This document shows, piece after piece, positions 1 to 7,854 of a stretch of 64,000 bases of DNA. The DNA comes from Zooshikella harenae (lineage in GTDB: Bacteria; Pseudomonadota; Gammaproteobacteria; Pseudomonadales; Zooshikellaceae): positions 40,036 to 104,035 of the forward strand of contig NZ_JAGSOY010000011.1 in assembly GCF_018837975.1 (NCBI RefSeq). Direction: 5' to 3'. Position numbers and translations under genes: made by a program. Below the pieces are notes generated by a model. That model was given only the letters and a program-made list of their open reading frames with translations. It searched no databases and was not told where the DNA came from. The stretch's first letter is position 1, and each line of letters opens with the position of its first letter.

Positions 1-49
1 GTGAAGTGGCTAGCTTGAACGCACTGTTATGTTATTCACTTTAACCATA

Positions 50-415
50 TCAGTGCGGTGAAACTAAAGTCAGAATATTTTGGTCAGGGTCATACACATG
101 GATTAGTTTCATACCATCTTCTAACTTTTCAGGTGAGCTGTACAGTTTGACATGCTTTCGCTTTAAACGGCGTAATGTTTTACGCATATCTTTGACAAGT
201 AAAGAAATACCTGTGAAGCGACCAATAAACTGGCTTTTATCCAGACCATCAGTAGAAATGGTTTCGAGAACTAGTTTGGTTTCGCCAGTATTAAAAACAG
301 CGAATTGTGCCTCCATATTTACATTTTCAACTGGCAGGCCTAGCTGATGCTTGTAGAAGTCCAGAGCTCGGCTGAAGTTGTAGGTAAAAATTCTGACAGC
401 ATTCAAGGTATACAT
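50..415 (-). CDS. VOC (glyoxalase/bleomycin-resistance fold) family protein
   Basis: A 121-residue single-domain protein of the vicinal oxygen chelate superfamily. It opens with an N-terminal strand (residues 5-11), then the helix 'SRALDFYKHQLGLPV', and ends with the 'VYDPDQNILTLVSP' strand, where the 'DPDQN' turn is typical of VOC half-modules. Only one beta-alpha-beta-beta-beta pair is present, so it should work as a dimer. The usual metal-ligand His/Glu pattern is incomplete: the 'GL' motif lacks a His at the start of strand 1, so a dioxygenase or glyoxalase activity cannot be assigned. A GGAG sequence lies about 10 bases upstream of the ATG. It is a lone gene near the window edge; its substrate is unknown. 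Confidence 0.8.
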   Translation of the reverse strand: MYTLNAVRIFTYNFSRALDFYKHQLGLPVENVNMEAQFAVFNTGETKLVLETISTDGLDKSQFIGRFTGISLLVKDMRKTLRRLKRKHVKLYSSPEKLEDGMKLIHVYDPDQNILTLVSPH

Positions 416-669
416 TCGCTGCTTATCTCCACATCATGTTTCCTCAAAGAGACATACTGCATCACGTAAGGTTGCAATTTACTTACGGCCCAAGTGTCAT
501 CAAGCATACAAGGCATTAAATGAAATGAAAGGGGTTTTTTCATTGGAAGTGTACTGTATTTGGTGGATGTTATTAGTGGTGTTGTGCTAATACCAAAGAC
601 ATCACACCTAAAACAGATACTAGATCAGTTTATTAAGCCTTCATTGAAGAATAACAATAATAATTGGCT

Positions 670-691
670 TATACCCTTCGTTACGGGTATT
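670..691. repeat. Short palindromic repeat, 22-bp form
   Basis: The sequence is TATACCC, 8-base spacer TTCGTTAC, then GGGTAT. It belongs to a repeat family that recurs about a dozen times in intergenic DNA here, for example at 14061, 18037, 46938 and 49843. Confidence 0.75.
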
Positions 692-744
692 TATTGGCCA
701 CGTTAACGTCACTCACTGAAGGTATGATGGCATAAGATTCAAAT

Positions 745-783
745 AAAAAAAAACCCTGACCTTAGTTGGGGAAGTGTCAGGGT
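745..783 (-). terminator. Rho-independent terminator, minus strand, with C-rich loop
   Basis: On the minus strand an 8-bp perfect stem (ACCCTGAC/GTCAGGGT, 753-760 and 776-783) encloses a loop containing CTTCCCCAAC and is followed by eight T residues. It lies about 200 bases downstream of the EAL gene, so it may end that transcript. The CCCCAA loop resembles the loops of the small RNA found at 14757-14890. Confidence 0.75.
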
Positions 784-984
784 ATATTACTTAACTTTGC
801 CTTAGACAAAAAGGGGTAAACTTCAATACGTGTAACTAGACTAGCTAGATATTTGCCAAAATCCGTAGATTTACTCAACACGCTGTGCTATTTACCTACA
901 TCTAAGCGACAGGTGTGGACTAACGTTTACTATAGCAGTTGCGAAAGCAATGTAATTTTTACTGGATTGTATAATATTTAGCCG

Positions 985-1761
985 CTACAAAATATATTGT
1001 TGTAACTGTTGTATATGTTGGTGGAGTGTAGTGCTTCCAGCATATAAACTGGATGACGGTAATGAAAATAAGTTGCCCTGTAGCAAATCGATACCACTAC
1101 TCAGGGCCAATACGGCCTGTTTCTCTGTTTCTACTGCCCTGATTACACTTAGGCAACCTACCTCATTTGCAACTGCAACAAGTTTCGTGAATAGATGACT
1201 TGTATGATGCTGGTTCTCTGTTCTGTGTAAATCTCGCAAATCACACTTGATGATGTCAGGTCTTATACTTTCAATGTGATAAGCAGTCGTTTTGCTAAGT
1301 TCAATGTCATCAAGTGCAACAAGTAGCCCAATTGCCTTATAGGTGTTGGCGACCTCTTTAAGTAATCCTTTGTCTTTGAAGGCTTTTTCGCTCAACTCAA
1401 TAATCAACTGACAGGGTGAAAGAAGGCTTTGCTTTAAGAGATGGTCGAGTAAATACGAGTGACTGAAATCTTGTCTAGCTAACGCTTCAGTTTGTTTGAA
1501 GAACAGCCAATTACCAGATAGATCCTGAGCTGAGAAAGACTGGCAATGTGATATACGGCAAAGTTGATCAAGTAATACCAATTGATCCAGTCTTGTTGCT
1601 AAGCTAAATAGTGCTGCAGGGTTAGCTTTACTTTGCTGATGATTAGACGGAGGTTTGCTGCGGATAAACGCTTCATATCCAATCACTTGCTGATGGCGAA
1701 TATTAATAATTGGCTGGAAGCTGCTACTAAGTGTAAAGCCTTGGTATATCAAGGGTGACAT
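985..1761 (-). CDS. Stand-alone EAL-domain protein, probably degenerate
   Basis: A 258-residue cytoplasmic protein consisting of an EAL (cyclic-di-GMP phosphodiesterase) domain only; no GGDEF, PAS or membrane segment is seen. Visible motifs are 'GYEAFIR' (EALxR, Leu to Phe), 'IELSEK' (ELTE-like), 'LDDIELSK' in place of DDFGxGxSS, 'KCDL' for KxD, 'VETE' and 'LQGN'. The Asn that usually binds metal after the first motif (NxS) is not recognisable ('NWLFFKQ'), and the DDFG loop is altered. Catalysis is therefore doubtful; it could be a c-di-GMP-binding or protein-interaction version. It is a single gene with a minus-strand terminator about 200 bases downstream. EAL membership is clear; activity is an open question. 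Confidence 0.8.
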   Translation of the reverse strand: MSPLIYQGFTLSSSFQPIINIRHQQVIGYEAFIRSKPPSNHQQSKANPAALFSLATRLDQLVLLDQLCRISHCQSFSAQDLSGNWLFFKQTEALARQDFSHSYLLDHLLKQSLLSPCQLIIELSEKAFKDKGLLKEVANTYKAIGLLVALDDIELSKTTAYHIESIRPDIIKCDLRDLHRTENQHHTSHLFTKLVAVANEVGCLSVIRAVETEKQAVLALSSGIDLLQGNLFSLPSSSLYAGSTTLHQHIQQLQQYIL

Positions 1762-2226
1762 GATAATTCATCATATTCTGCCAAAGGGATAGGTGTTAGT
1801 AAGGTGCTCAGCTAAATAAGAGAGGCGCCTAATCTTAAGTTAGATAAAGGCCTAGGCATTGTAAAAAAAATGCCATATATTTTTTAAGAATAAAAAAAAG
1901 CCCTAACTATTGGGGGTGTTAGGGCGTTTGAAGAAATTCCATAAAGTTAAGGAGTGTCTTAACAGCGCAAATCCTACCAAAATACTAGTTACCACATATT
2001 AGTAGTTATACCCAAGTTGATTCGGTATACACCTAGCAAAATGAACTTAATTCCTTTATATAATACTAAGATGAGCTTAGTGCTTAGTAACCTTTTCTTA
2101 CTCAGCACAGGCGAGTATAGATAGACATACAGCTTATTTGGCAGGATTTGGGCATAAATAATCTGATATGTATAAGTGATAACCAAGTTACTTAAAAAGG
2201 TTACTTAAATAGAAAAGGTTGTAGGA
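1762..2226. other. Intergenic stretch with a minus-strand transcript end
   Basis: No persuasive gene is seen. A 65-codon minus-strand frame (1989-2186) has no recognisable family and poor start context. The stretch contains a strong minus-strand terminator (1892-1925) with no annotated minus-strand gene upstream of it, and an imperfect palindrome TATACCC...CGGTATA at 2007-2030. Confidence 0.55.
1892..1925 (-). terminator. Rho-independent terminator, minus strand, C-rich loop, no upstream gene
   Basis: Perfect 8-bp stem GCCCTAAC/GTTAGGGC with loop ACCCCCAATA (minus-strand reading), followed by eight T residues. Just upstream on the same strand is a second small hairpin, GTTAAG-ACACTC-CTTAAC (1946-1963). 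The next gene upstream is on the opposite strand, so this terminator implies an unannotated minus-strand transcript, probably a small RNA of up to about 300 nt. Confidence 0.75.
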
Positions 2227-2811
2227 ATGACTTTGGATAGTATTGGTGTATTTGGTTCCGCATTTAACCCGCCAACGTGTGGTCATTTAGATGCAATCAG
2301 ACAAGCAGCCCCTCACTTTACAACTATTTTGTTACTACCAGCAGCAGCACATGCCTTCAACAAACAGATGCTGGATTTTCGCACTCGCTTAGAACTATTG
2401 CAGTGTTTTATAGGTGATTTACCCAAACTGAGCTGTAAAGTGGAAGTATGCACTATTGAACAGGATATCTTGAATAAGCAACCACAACAGCCAGTCTATA
2501 CCTATGATGTACTAAAATTACTGTCAGACCAGTACTCACCTGGAACCAAAATTCGCTTTATTCTTGGCCCAGATAATGCGCAACCTGAGGTGTGGAAGAA
2601 ATTTTATAAGGCCGATGAAATAAAGCAGCAATGGGGTACATTTGTTGTAAAAGAACTGGAAGCAGTACGAAGCACTTTAGTTCGTGAACAGCTTCAAAAT
2701 TTCTATAAAAATGACGGTGAGGCACACACACATTTACATCAACAGCTTTGTAAAATGCTGACCCCCAGCGTGTTAATGTACATTCAACAACACCAGTTAT
2801 ACCTGTCTTAA
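2227..2811 (+). CDS. Nicotinate/nicotinamide mononucleotide adenylyltransferase-like protein
   Basis: A 194-residue nucleotidyltransferase of the NMNAT/NadD family, expected to adenylate NMN or NaMN with ATP. The N-terminal signature is 'GVFGSAFNPPTCGHLD' (residues 7-22), where TxGH stands for the (H/T)xGH motif. The C-terminal 'RSTLVR' (about residues 163-168) stands for the ISSTxxR motif. The ATG is preceded by TAGGA. It is not in the usual housekeeping nadD context (proA/rsfS) and sits beside an ADP-ribose hydrolase gene, which suggests NAD salvage or repair. It could be a second, divergent NadD or a related nucleotidyltransferase with another substrate. Confidence 0.82.
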   Translation: MTLDSIGVFGSAFNPPTCGHLDAIRQAAPHFTTILLLPAAAHAFNKQMLDFRTRLELLQCFIGDLPKLSCKVEVCTIEQDILNKQPQQPVYTYDVLKLLSDQYSPGTKIRFILGPDNAQPEVWKKFYKADEIKQQWGTFVVKELEAVRSTLVREQLQNFYKNDGEAHTHLHQQLCKMLTPSVLMYIQQHQLYLS

Positions 2812-2947
2812 TTAAGTATTAATAAAACTATTTATAAACAGAGGTTGTGTGGACTATCTCCCTTTACAGGCCCGCGTAAAGCAACCGTCACTTAAGGTAT
2901 ATATCCCTATCTCTGTTGTAGCCATAGTTTAAACAGTGGATTTAGTT

Positions 2948-3562
2948 ATGATTGCGCAACCTAAATTTGATCAGTCTAGTGTTGAAGTGGTTAAACAAGA
3001 GCGTGTTTTTTCAGGTTTTTTTAAAGTTGATCGTTATCAGCTTCGTCACCAGTTGTTTGCAGGTGGTTGGAGTCAGGTTATACAGCGTGAACTTTTTGTA
3101 AGGCCTGAAGCCGTAGGCGTGCTTTTGTTGGATCTTCAGAGGGAAACAGTTGTATTGGTTGAACAGTTTCGTGTCGGTGCATTGGCCGCTGATAAACAGC
3201 CCTGGTTGATGGAAGTTGTTGCCGGACTTGTAGCTCCTGGCGAGTCACTGGAAGATGTTGCACGTCGTGAATCAAAAGAAGAAGCAAACTGTGATATACA
3301 ACAGCTCATCCCAATTTGTGAGTATTTATCGAGTCCAGGGGGGACTTCGGAAAAACTCACATTATTTTGTGGCTTGGTTGACAGTTCAAACCTGGGAGGA
3401 ATTCACGGTCTCGAAGAAGAAGGGGAAGATATTCGTGTTCAGGTGGTTAAAATAGAGGAGGCGTTTACCCTGTTAGGTAAAGGGGTCATTAACAACGCAG
3501 CAGCAATTATTGCTCTACAATGGTTACAGATCAATTTGCCTAATTTACGCCACAAACTCTGA
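2948..3562 (+). CDS. nudF: ADP-ribose pyrophosphatase, Nudix family (NudF-like)
   Basis: A 204-residue Nudix hydrolase expected to split ADP-ribose into AMP and ribose 5-phosphate. The Nudix box runs 'GLVAPGESLEDVARRE' then 'SKEEAN', matching Gx5Ex7REx2EE. The Gly normally closing the REx2EExG core is Asn here. The N-terminal 'RQLFVRPEAVGVLLLD'-type region and the downstream 'YLSSPGGTSEKLTLFCG' (SPG...E) are typical of the NudF subfamily. The first ATG is chosen; a GTG four codons earlier is also possible. It follows the adenylyltransferase-like gene by about 135 bases and precedes a lipoprotein gene, so an NAD(P)-breakdown/recycling unit is plausible. Confidence 0.88.
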   Translation: MIAQPKFDQSSVEVVKQERVFSGFFKVDRYQLRHQLFAGGWSQVIQRELFVRPEAVGVLLLDLQRETVVLVEQFRVGALAADKQPWLMEVVAGLVAPGESLEDVARRESKEEANCDIQQLIPICEYLSSPGGTSEKLTLFCGLVDSSNLGGIHGLEEEGEDIRVQVVKIEEAFTLLGKGVINNAAAIIALQWLQINLPNLRHKL

Positions 3563-3607
3563 AGACTTGATATACCCTGAAGTCAACTGTCAGTATGAGA
3601 GTGAGTG

Positions 3608-4162
3608 ATGGTTTATTCTACTTTGCGCTTTATGGTGTGTACCGTTTTGATAAGCATGCTTTCTGGATGCACACTATCAAAACTTTCATTGCCAAGTTTA
3701 TTTGGACCTAATGAACCAACCGCTGACTCTCAGTGGGCATTGTTGCCTTTTGTTAATTATACCCAACAGGGCGATGCTGATGAGCAAGTGGAGCGAATGA
3801 TCACTGTTTTGTTGCCTTCTCATGGTATAAGGCAGGTGAGGCATTATGCAAAGCCTGCTACGAATAAAGAATTGACGTTTGTTAATGAGGCTGCACGCTT
3901 ACAACGTGCTAAAGCATGGGCACATAAAAAAGCGTTTGATTTTTATTTAAGTGGTGAAATTACAGAGTGGCAACATGGAGAGGATAATTCTCAACCTGTT
4001 GTTACTTTATCACTCACAATAACGTCTCTAGAAGATGGCGAAGAAGAAGTGATCTGGACGGTATCAGGTACTGGAACAGGTAAGCCGGGTGATACAGTTT
4101 ATGATACGGCGAGAGGCTTACTAAGTACGCTTATGGCTAGTATGCCTAAAGTGGAAGACTAA
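3608..4162 (+). CDS. Putative outer-membrane lipoprotein of unknown function
   Basis: About 184 residues, beginning with a lipoprotein signal peptide: hydrophobic core 'FMVCTVLISM' and lipobox 'LSGC' near residues 18-21. The mature part ('QWALLPFVNYTQQGDADEQ...', then 'RAKAWAHKKAFDFYLSGEITEW') resembles the alpha/beta core of TolB/CsgG/PelC-like lipoproteins in a general way (a strand with 'LPF.N', a helix, then 'ylsGeI'). This is pattern-level resemblance only. The ATG follows GAGAGTGAG. It ends two bases before the stop of the convergent diguanylate cyclase gene and shares no obvious terminator with it. Function unknown. Confidence 0.75.
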   Translation: MVYSTLRFMVCTVLISMLSGCTLSKLSLPSLFGPNEPTADSQWALLPFVNYTQQGDADEQVERMITVLLPSHGIRQVRHYAKPATNKELTFVNEAARLQRAKAWAHKKAFDFYLSGEITEWQHGEDNSQPVVTLSLTITSLEDGEEEVIWTVSGTGTGKPGDTVYDTARGLLSTLMASMPKVED

Positions 4163-4163
4163 A

Positions 4164-6017
4164 TCATCCAATACAACATTGGTTTCGCCCACTTTGTTTG
4201 GCCTTATAAAGGGCTTCATCTGCTCTAGCAAATGCACTATGAGGATCATCACCTTTTTTGAGTGCGGTTAAACCAAAAGACGCAGTGACAGCCACTTCTT
4301 GCTGCTGAAAGTGAAAAGGCGTTGTTTCAATAAGCTTACGTACTTCTTCAATGACTTGCTGAGCATCTTCAATAGGGGTATTTGACATTAAAATTACAAA
4401 CTCTTCACCCCCATATCTAGCCACAAAATCTACTTCACGTAACCGCCTGGTTAATAATTGTGCAAAAATCTTAAGTAACTTATCCCCAGCAAGATGGCCA
4501 TATTGATCATTAATACGCTTAAAAAAATCAATATCAGCAATGCAAATAACTAAAGGCGCTTGATAGCGTTTCCAGCGAGCAAACTCAAGTTGGACTCTTT
4601 CTTCATAGGCTCCTCTGTTAGCAAGTGTGGTGAGTGGATCTCGTGTTGCTCTGTCACGCTCTTTGACCAAATCGGCTTGTAGCTCTTTCGTATGCTGCTC
4701 CATGCTGGCAATTCGCTCTACCAGCACGTTGAGTTGATCTGCAACTTGTGTGCGGTCTTTTGCTTGCTGGTGGTATTGCTCCATTGAAGAGAGAATATTA
4801 TCTAAGCGATTCTCTACTGTATGTTTTAGGCTTTGTAAGTCTGCTGCTGATGAAATAGATTCGCGAATACTGCCCACATTGTTTTGAACCGAATTCTGCA
4901 AAGCACTGATATCAACCAGTGTGGCGTTCATACCTGCTTGAGCCTGCACTAAACGTTGCTGGAAATCACTGAGCCGGTTGTTCAGTTCTTGCAAGAAGTG
5001 TTGGAAATCTTCCCTATTTTGATTTATGACTGCAACAGCTACTGCTGTCAGACTTTCGAGTGTTGGTAGGAGCTCATACCACGTTAGAGGCTGATTTAGC
5101 AGTGTTTTTAGCAGGTCAATATCCTCTGAGAGGGCATCAACAGAGGGGAGCCTGTTAATAAACTCTTTAAGCAAAGACTCTATGCGCTTGAAGACCATTT
5201 GCTCTTGTTTATCAGAACTCTCTGCAGATTCTACTGGTAGGATGTTGTTGCTCTGCTCAGTTAATTCTGTTGGAGACTGAGGGGCTGTGTCGCTAGGTAA
5301 GCTGGTTTTACTGGAAGGTTTAAACAGCTTCTTCCAAAAAGAAGGTTTTTCTGAGGGAGCTTTTTCAAGCTCACTGACAAAACTTTCTTCAGTATCAAGG
5401 TGCTCACTAATTTGTGAGGGTTCTGGCTCAGCCTCGAGAAGCTCTCTTGCTAGCGAAGCATTATCCTCTCTTCCTTCTTCCAAGGGGGTATTCAGGTATT
5501 TTGAGCCAGGTTGTTTTGTCTCGGACTCATTTAACTGCATGACCAGTGTTTTTAGCGATTGAATATAGCCAGGAAACTCTGCCAGAAAGAGTGATTGCTT
5601 TTGGAGCAGTTTAATATTCTGTTTGATGGTTTTATTTTCACTGGCTAAAGCGGGGTGATCCCGAAGAAGCCTGAAGATGGATTCCAGCCCCTCAGATGAT
5701 TTTGCGAGTGGTTGCTGTTGAATAATACGATCAGCTTGTTGTTGAAAACTTTCCACATGCTGGCTGATATTAAGTTGCAGGGTTTCTCCCCTAAGGCTTT
5801 GTTTGAGTGTTTGTAACTGCTCATCCAAAGGCTGGGCCATGCCCTCACACAGCACAATAGTGACTAAAAGGGTTTTACGCAGCTGGTCAATACTGCCCGT
5901 AGCTTGCTGCTCTAGGCTATCAAGCTGCTCCAGAGCATCTAAGTACTTAACACGTAAACGATCATCATCAGCTGAAGAATTATCACTAGAGTGGTCAGAG
6001 TTATTGCGTTGTTTCAT
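4164..6017 (-). CDS. dgcP: Diguanylate cyclase with long coiled-coil N-terminus (DgcP-like)
   Basis: A 617-residue soluble protein that makes cyclic-di-GMP from two GTP. The GGDEF domain occupies about residues 457-617, with 'RDPLTTLANR' at its start, the active-site motif GGEEF at 536-540, and an intact inhibitory I-site 'REVD' five residues before it. No membrane segment is seen. Residues 1-450 are Gln/Glu/Leu-rich and helical, with an acidic linker and the basic 'KPSFWKKLFKPSSK' stretch near residues 220-235. Length, architecture and position next to an EEP-family gene and dsbA match DgcP (PA5487) of P. aeruginosa, a polar cyclase, as I recall it. The gene symbol rests on that synteny and architecture. 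Confidence 0.88.
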   Translation of the reverse strand: MKQRNNSDHSSDNSSADDDRLRVKYLDALEQLDSLEQQATGSIDQLRKTLLVTIVLCEGMAQPLDEQLQTLKQSLRGETLQLNISQHVESFQQQADRIIQQQPLAKSSEGLESIFRLLRDHPALASENKTIKQNIKLLQKQSLFLAEFPGYIQSLKTLVMQLNESETKQPGSKYLNTPLEEGREDNASLARELLEAEPEPSQISEHLDTEESFVSELEKAPSEKPSFWKKLFKPSSKTSLPSDTAPQSPTELTEQSNNILPVESAESSDKQEQMVFKRIESLLKEFINRLPSVDALSEDIDLLKTLLNQPLTWYELLPTLESLTAVAVAVINQNREDFQHFLQELNNRLSDFQQRLVQAQAGMNATLVDISALQNSVQNNVGSIRESISSAADLQSLKHTVENRLDNILSSMEQYHQQAKDRTQVADQLNVLVERIASMEQHTKELQADLVKERDRATRDPLTTLANRGAYEERVQLEFARWKRYQAPLVICIADIDFFKRINDQYGHLAGDKLLKIFAQLLTRRLREVDFVARYGGEEFVILMSNTPIEDAQQVIEEVRKLIETTPFHFQQQEVAVTASFGLTALKKGDDPHSAFARADEALYKAKQSGRNQCCIG

Positions 6018-6188
6018 GCCAGAGCTCTATGGCTTCTTAATTTCATTTTATAGAGACAAAACGAAAATACCCTTACAAGCATGGCACATTTAGTCTGGCT
6101 CGTTCGGAAATCTATTTAGAAAATATGTTAAAAGCCCACGGTAGCAATGTATGCCAAGGTAAGTGAATGAAATAATGTTGTTAAGGCG

Positions 6189-7064
6189 TTAGTTAGGAAA
6201 AGCCAGTTGAAAAGGAAGTTCGATATCGACTGCAACAGGTAGGTGGTCAGATAACCGTTTATTGAGAACATTCACTTCTTTAATTTTTATTTCATCACTG
6301 ACGAGTATGTGGTCTATGGAGCGGGAAGGGCGCCAGCTTGGGAAAGTAAACTCTCCATTATGGACAGGGCGCAGATGGCCATAACGTAGTGGCGTTTTTT
6401 CTAATAACTGTTCTGCATGCGTATTCATATCCCCCATTAAGACGATATGTTTGTGTTCGGCAATCAGCTCATAAATATAAGAAAGTTGTCGATTTCGGCT
6501 ACGCTGACTTAATGAGAGGTGCATCATGACAATAATAATATGGTCATCTTCATTCCCCAGGCGAACCACAATGGCACCTCTACCTGGTAGTCGTCCTGGC
6601 AGTTTATGGTCTTCAACTTGTAGGGGATTAGCACGACAAAGGAAACCATTACTGTGTTGCGCGAATCGACCCAAGTCTCGGTTTAGCTGGTGGTACCAGT
6701 AAGGGAAGTGTCCTTTTCGAGCCAAGTACTCAGTTTGGTTTATATAGCCACTACGAATACTTCCACCATCAACCTCTTGTAGCGCGACAAGGTCAAACCC
6801 TCTTAGTAAATGCGCTATTTGATCCAGGTTTTCATTACGGCGTTGAGAAGGTAAGACATGTTGCCAGCTGCGTGTCACGTAATGCCGATAGTGTTGAGTA
6901 TTAATGCCTACCTGAATATTAAAACTCAACATTCTAAGTCGGTTGCTTAATATCACAGCAGGTGGCTGTAAGGTATTTTCAGACATCACATTCGCTAATG
7001 CAGGCTGGGCTTGTTCTCGAGAAGTGACCAGTTGCTTTAACGTTCTGACGGATGTCTGGAGCAT
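6189..7064 (-). CDS. Endonuclease/exonuclease/phosphatase (EEP) family protein
   Basis: A 291-residue protein with all EEP-fold signatures: 'LSFNIQ' (Asn), 'LQEVDGG' (metal-binding Glu), 'GDMNTH' (Asp/Asn), 'SIDHILVS' and 'SDHLPV' (catalytic Asp-His). Members hydrolyse phosphodiester or phosphomonoester bonds in nucleic acids, lipids or sugars, so the substrate cannot be set from sequence. There is no signal peptide. It lies between dgcP and dsbA in the same orientation, as PA5488 does in P. aeruginosa (recalled synteny). Confidence 0.87.
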   Translation of the reverse strand: MLQTSVRTLKQLVTSREQAQPALANVMSENTLQPPAVILSNRLRMLSFNIQVGINTQHYRHYVTRSWQHVLPSQRRNENLDQIAHLLRGFDLVALQEVDGGSIRSGYINQTEYLARKGHFPYWYHQLNRDLGRFAQHSNGFLCRANPLQVEDHKLPGRLPGRGAIVVRLGNEDDHIIIVMMHLSLSQRSRNRQLSYIYELIAEHKHIVLMGDMNTHAEQLLEKTPLRYGHLRPVHNGEFTFPSWRPSRSIDHILVSDEIKIKEVNVLNKRLSDHLPVAVDIELPFQLAFPN

Positions 7065-7140
7065 AAAAACCTCATTCCAGGCGCTACCTACTGCGCATAT
7101 TAAATAGCCTTTGTAATAAGCAGGTCTATTGTGCCATTGG

Positions 7141-7854
7141 TTAGTCTTCTTTGGCTGCTGAAGACTTCACGTTTGCTTCATTGTTACCTTCTTCTTTTGT
7201 TTCTACTTTAGCTGTTGTGGCAGGAGCCGCTTTTTCTTTAAGCAACGCCCTTTCTTTTTCAATTAAGAAATCAGCAACAGCAGTCACTTTGTTCTTAGGT
7301 GCGTTGACCCGATATTTGCCATTTACAATAACAGCTGGAACTCCTGTCAGGCGATAGCCACGGAATTTAGCTGCGGCTAAGTTCATTTGGCTGCTTACGC
7401 CAAAAGAGTTAAATGTTTGTTCGAATGACTCTTTTTTAACATCATATTTTGTTAAGAACTTCGCCATAGCCTCTGGTGCAGCCAGCTTATTACGCTCTTT
7501 ATGAAATGCGTTAAAAATATCTGAATGCACTTTCTTATCTAATTTTAGAGCATTAATGGTAAAAAAGAGACGTGCATGCTGTCCCCATAACCCTTTGGTT
7601 ACAGCTGGGATTTTTTGGAACTTTACGTCTTCAGGCAGTGTCTCCGCCCACTTATTGATGTATGGCTCTAGGTTGTAGCAGTGAGGGCAGCTATAGGAAA
7701 AAACTTCAGTCACGTTAACTTTGTTAGCATCAGCTGTTTTTACGGGCTGGGACAAGACGATATAGTCTTTTCCTTCCTGAAATGTTTCTGCCGCAATTGC
7801 CATAACTGGCATGACTGCTAAAGGAAGCAATAAACGGGACAAGTTTTTAATCAT
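7141..7854 (-). CDS. dsbA: Thiol:disulfide interchange protein DsbA
   Basis: Periplasmic oxidase that introduces disulfides into exported proteins. The chosen ATG gives 237 residues with a signal peptide ('MIKNLSRLLLPLAVMPVMAIAA'-like core, cleaved after AIA-A). The active site is CPHC in 'FSYSCPHCYNLEP', and the cis-Pro loop is 'TGVPAVIVNGKY'. An AGGAG lies ten bases upstream of this ATG; a longer frame extends 25 codons further but lacks such support and would bury the signal peptide. The C-terminus has a Lys/Glu/Ala-rich tail. It belongs to the dgcP-EEP-dsbA-cytochrome c4 block. Confidence 0.95.
   Translation of the reverse strand: MIKNLSRLLLPLAVMPVMAIAAETFQEGKDYIVLSQPVKTADANKVNVTEVFSYSCPHCYNLEPYINKWAETLPEDVKFQKIPAVTKGLWGQHARLFFTINALKLDKKVHSDIFNAFHKERNKLAAPEAMAKFLTKYDVKKESFEQTFNSFGVSSQMNLAAAKFRGYRLTGVPAVIVNGKYRVNAPKNKVTAVADFLIEKERALLKEKAAPATTAKVETKEEGNNEANVKSSAAKED

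Larger units (their letters stand above)
416..984. other. Intergenic stretch without a gene
   Basis: No convincing coding frame is seen. It holds one 22-bp palindromic repeat (670-691) and a minus-strand terminator-like hairpin (745-783) that may end the EAL gene transcript or a small RNA. Confidence 0.6.

Noticed and set aside
1989..2186. 65-codon minus-strand frame between the EAL and adenylyltransferase-like genes
   Set aside because: It overlaps a palindromic repeat, has biased Tyr/Ile/Leu content typical of AT-rich non-coding DNA, and lacks a clear ribosome site. A small RNA explains the downstream terminator better.
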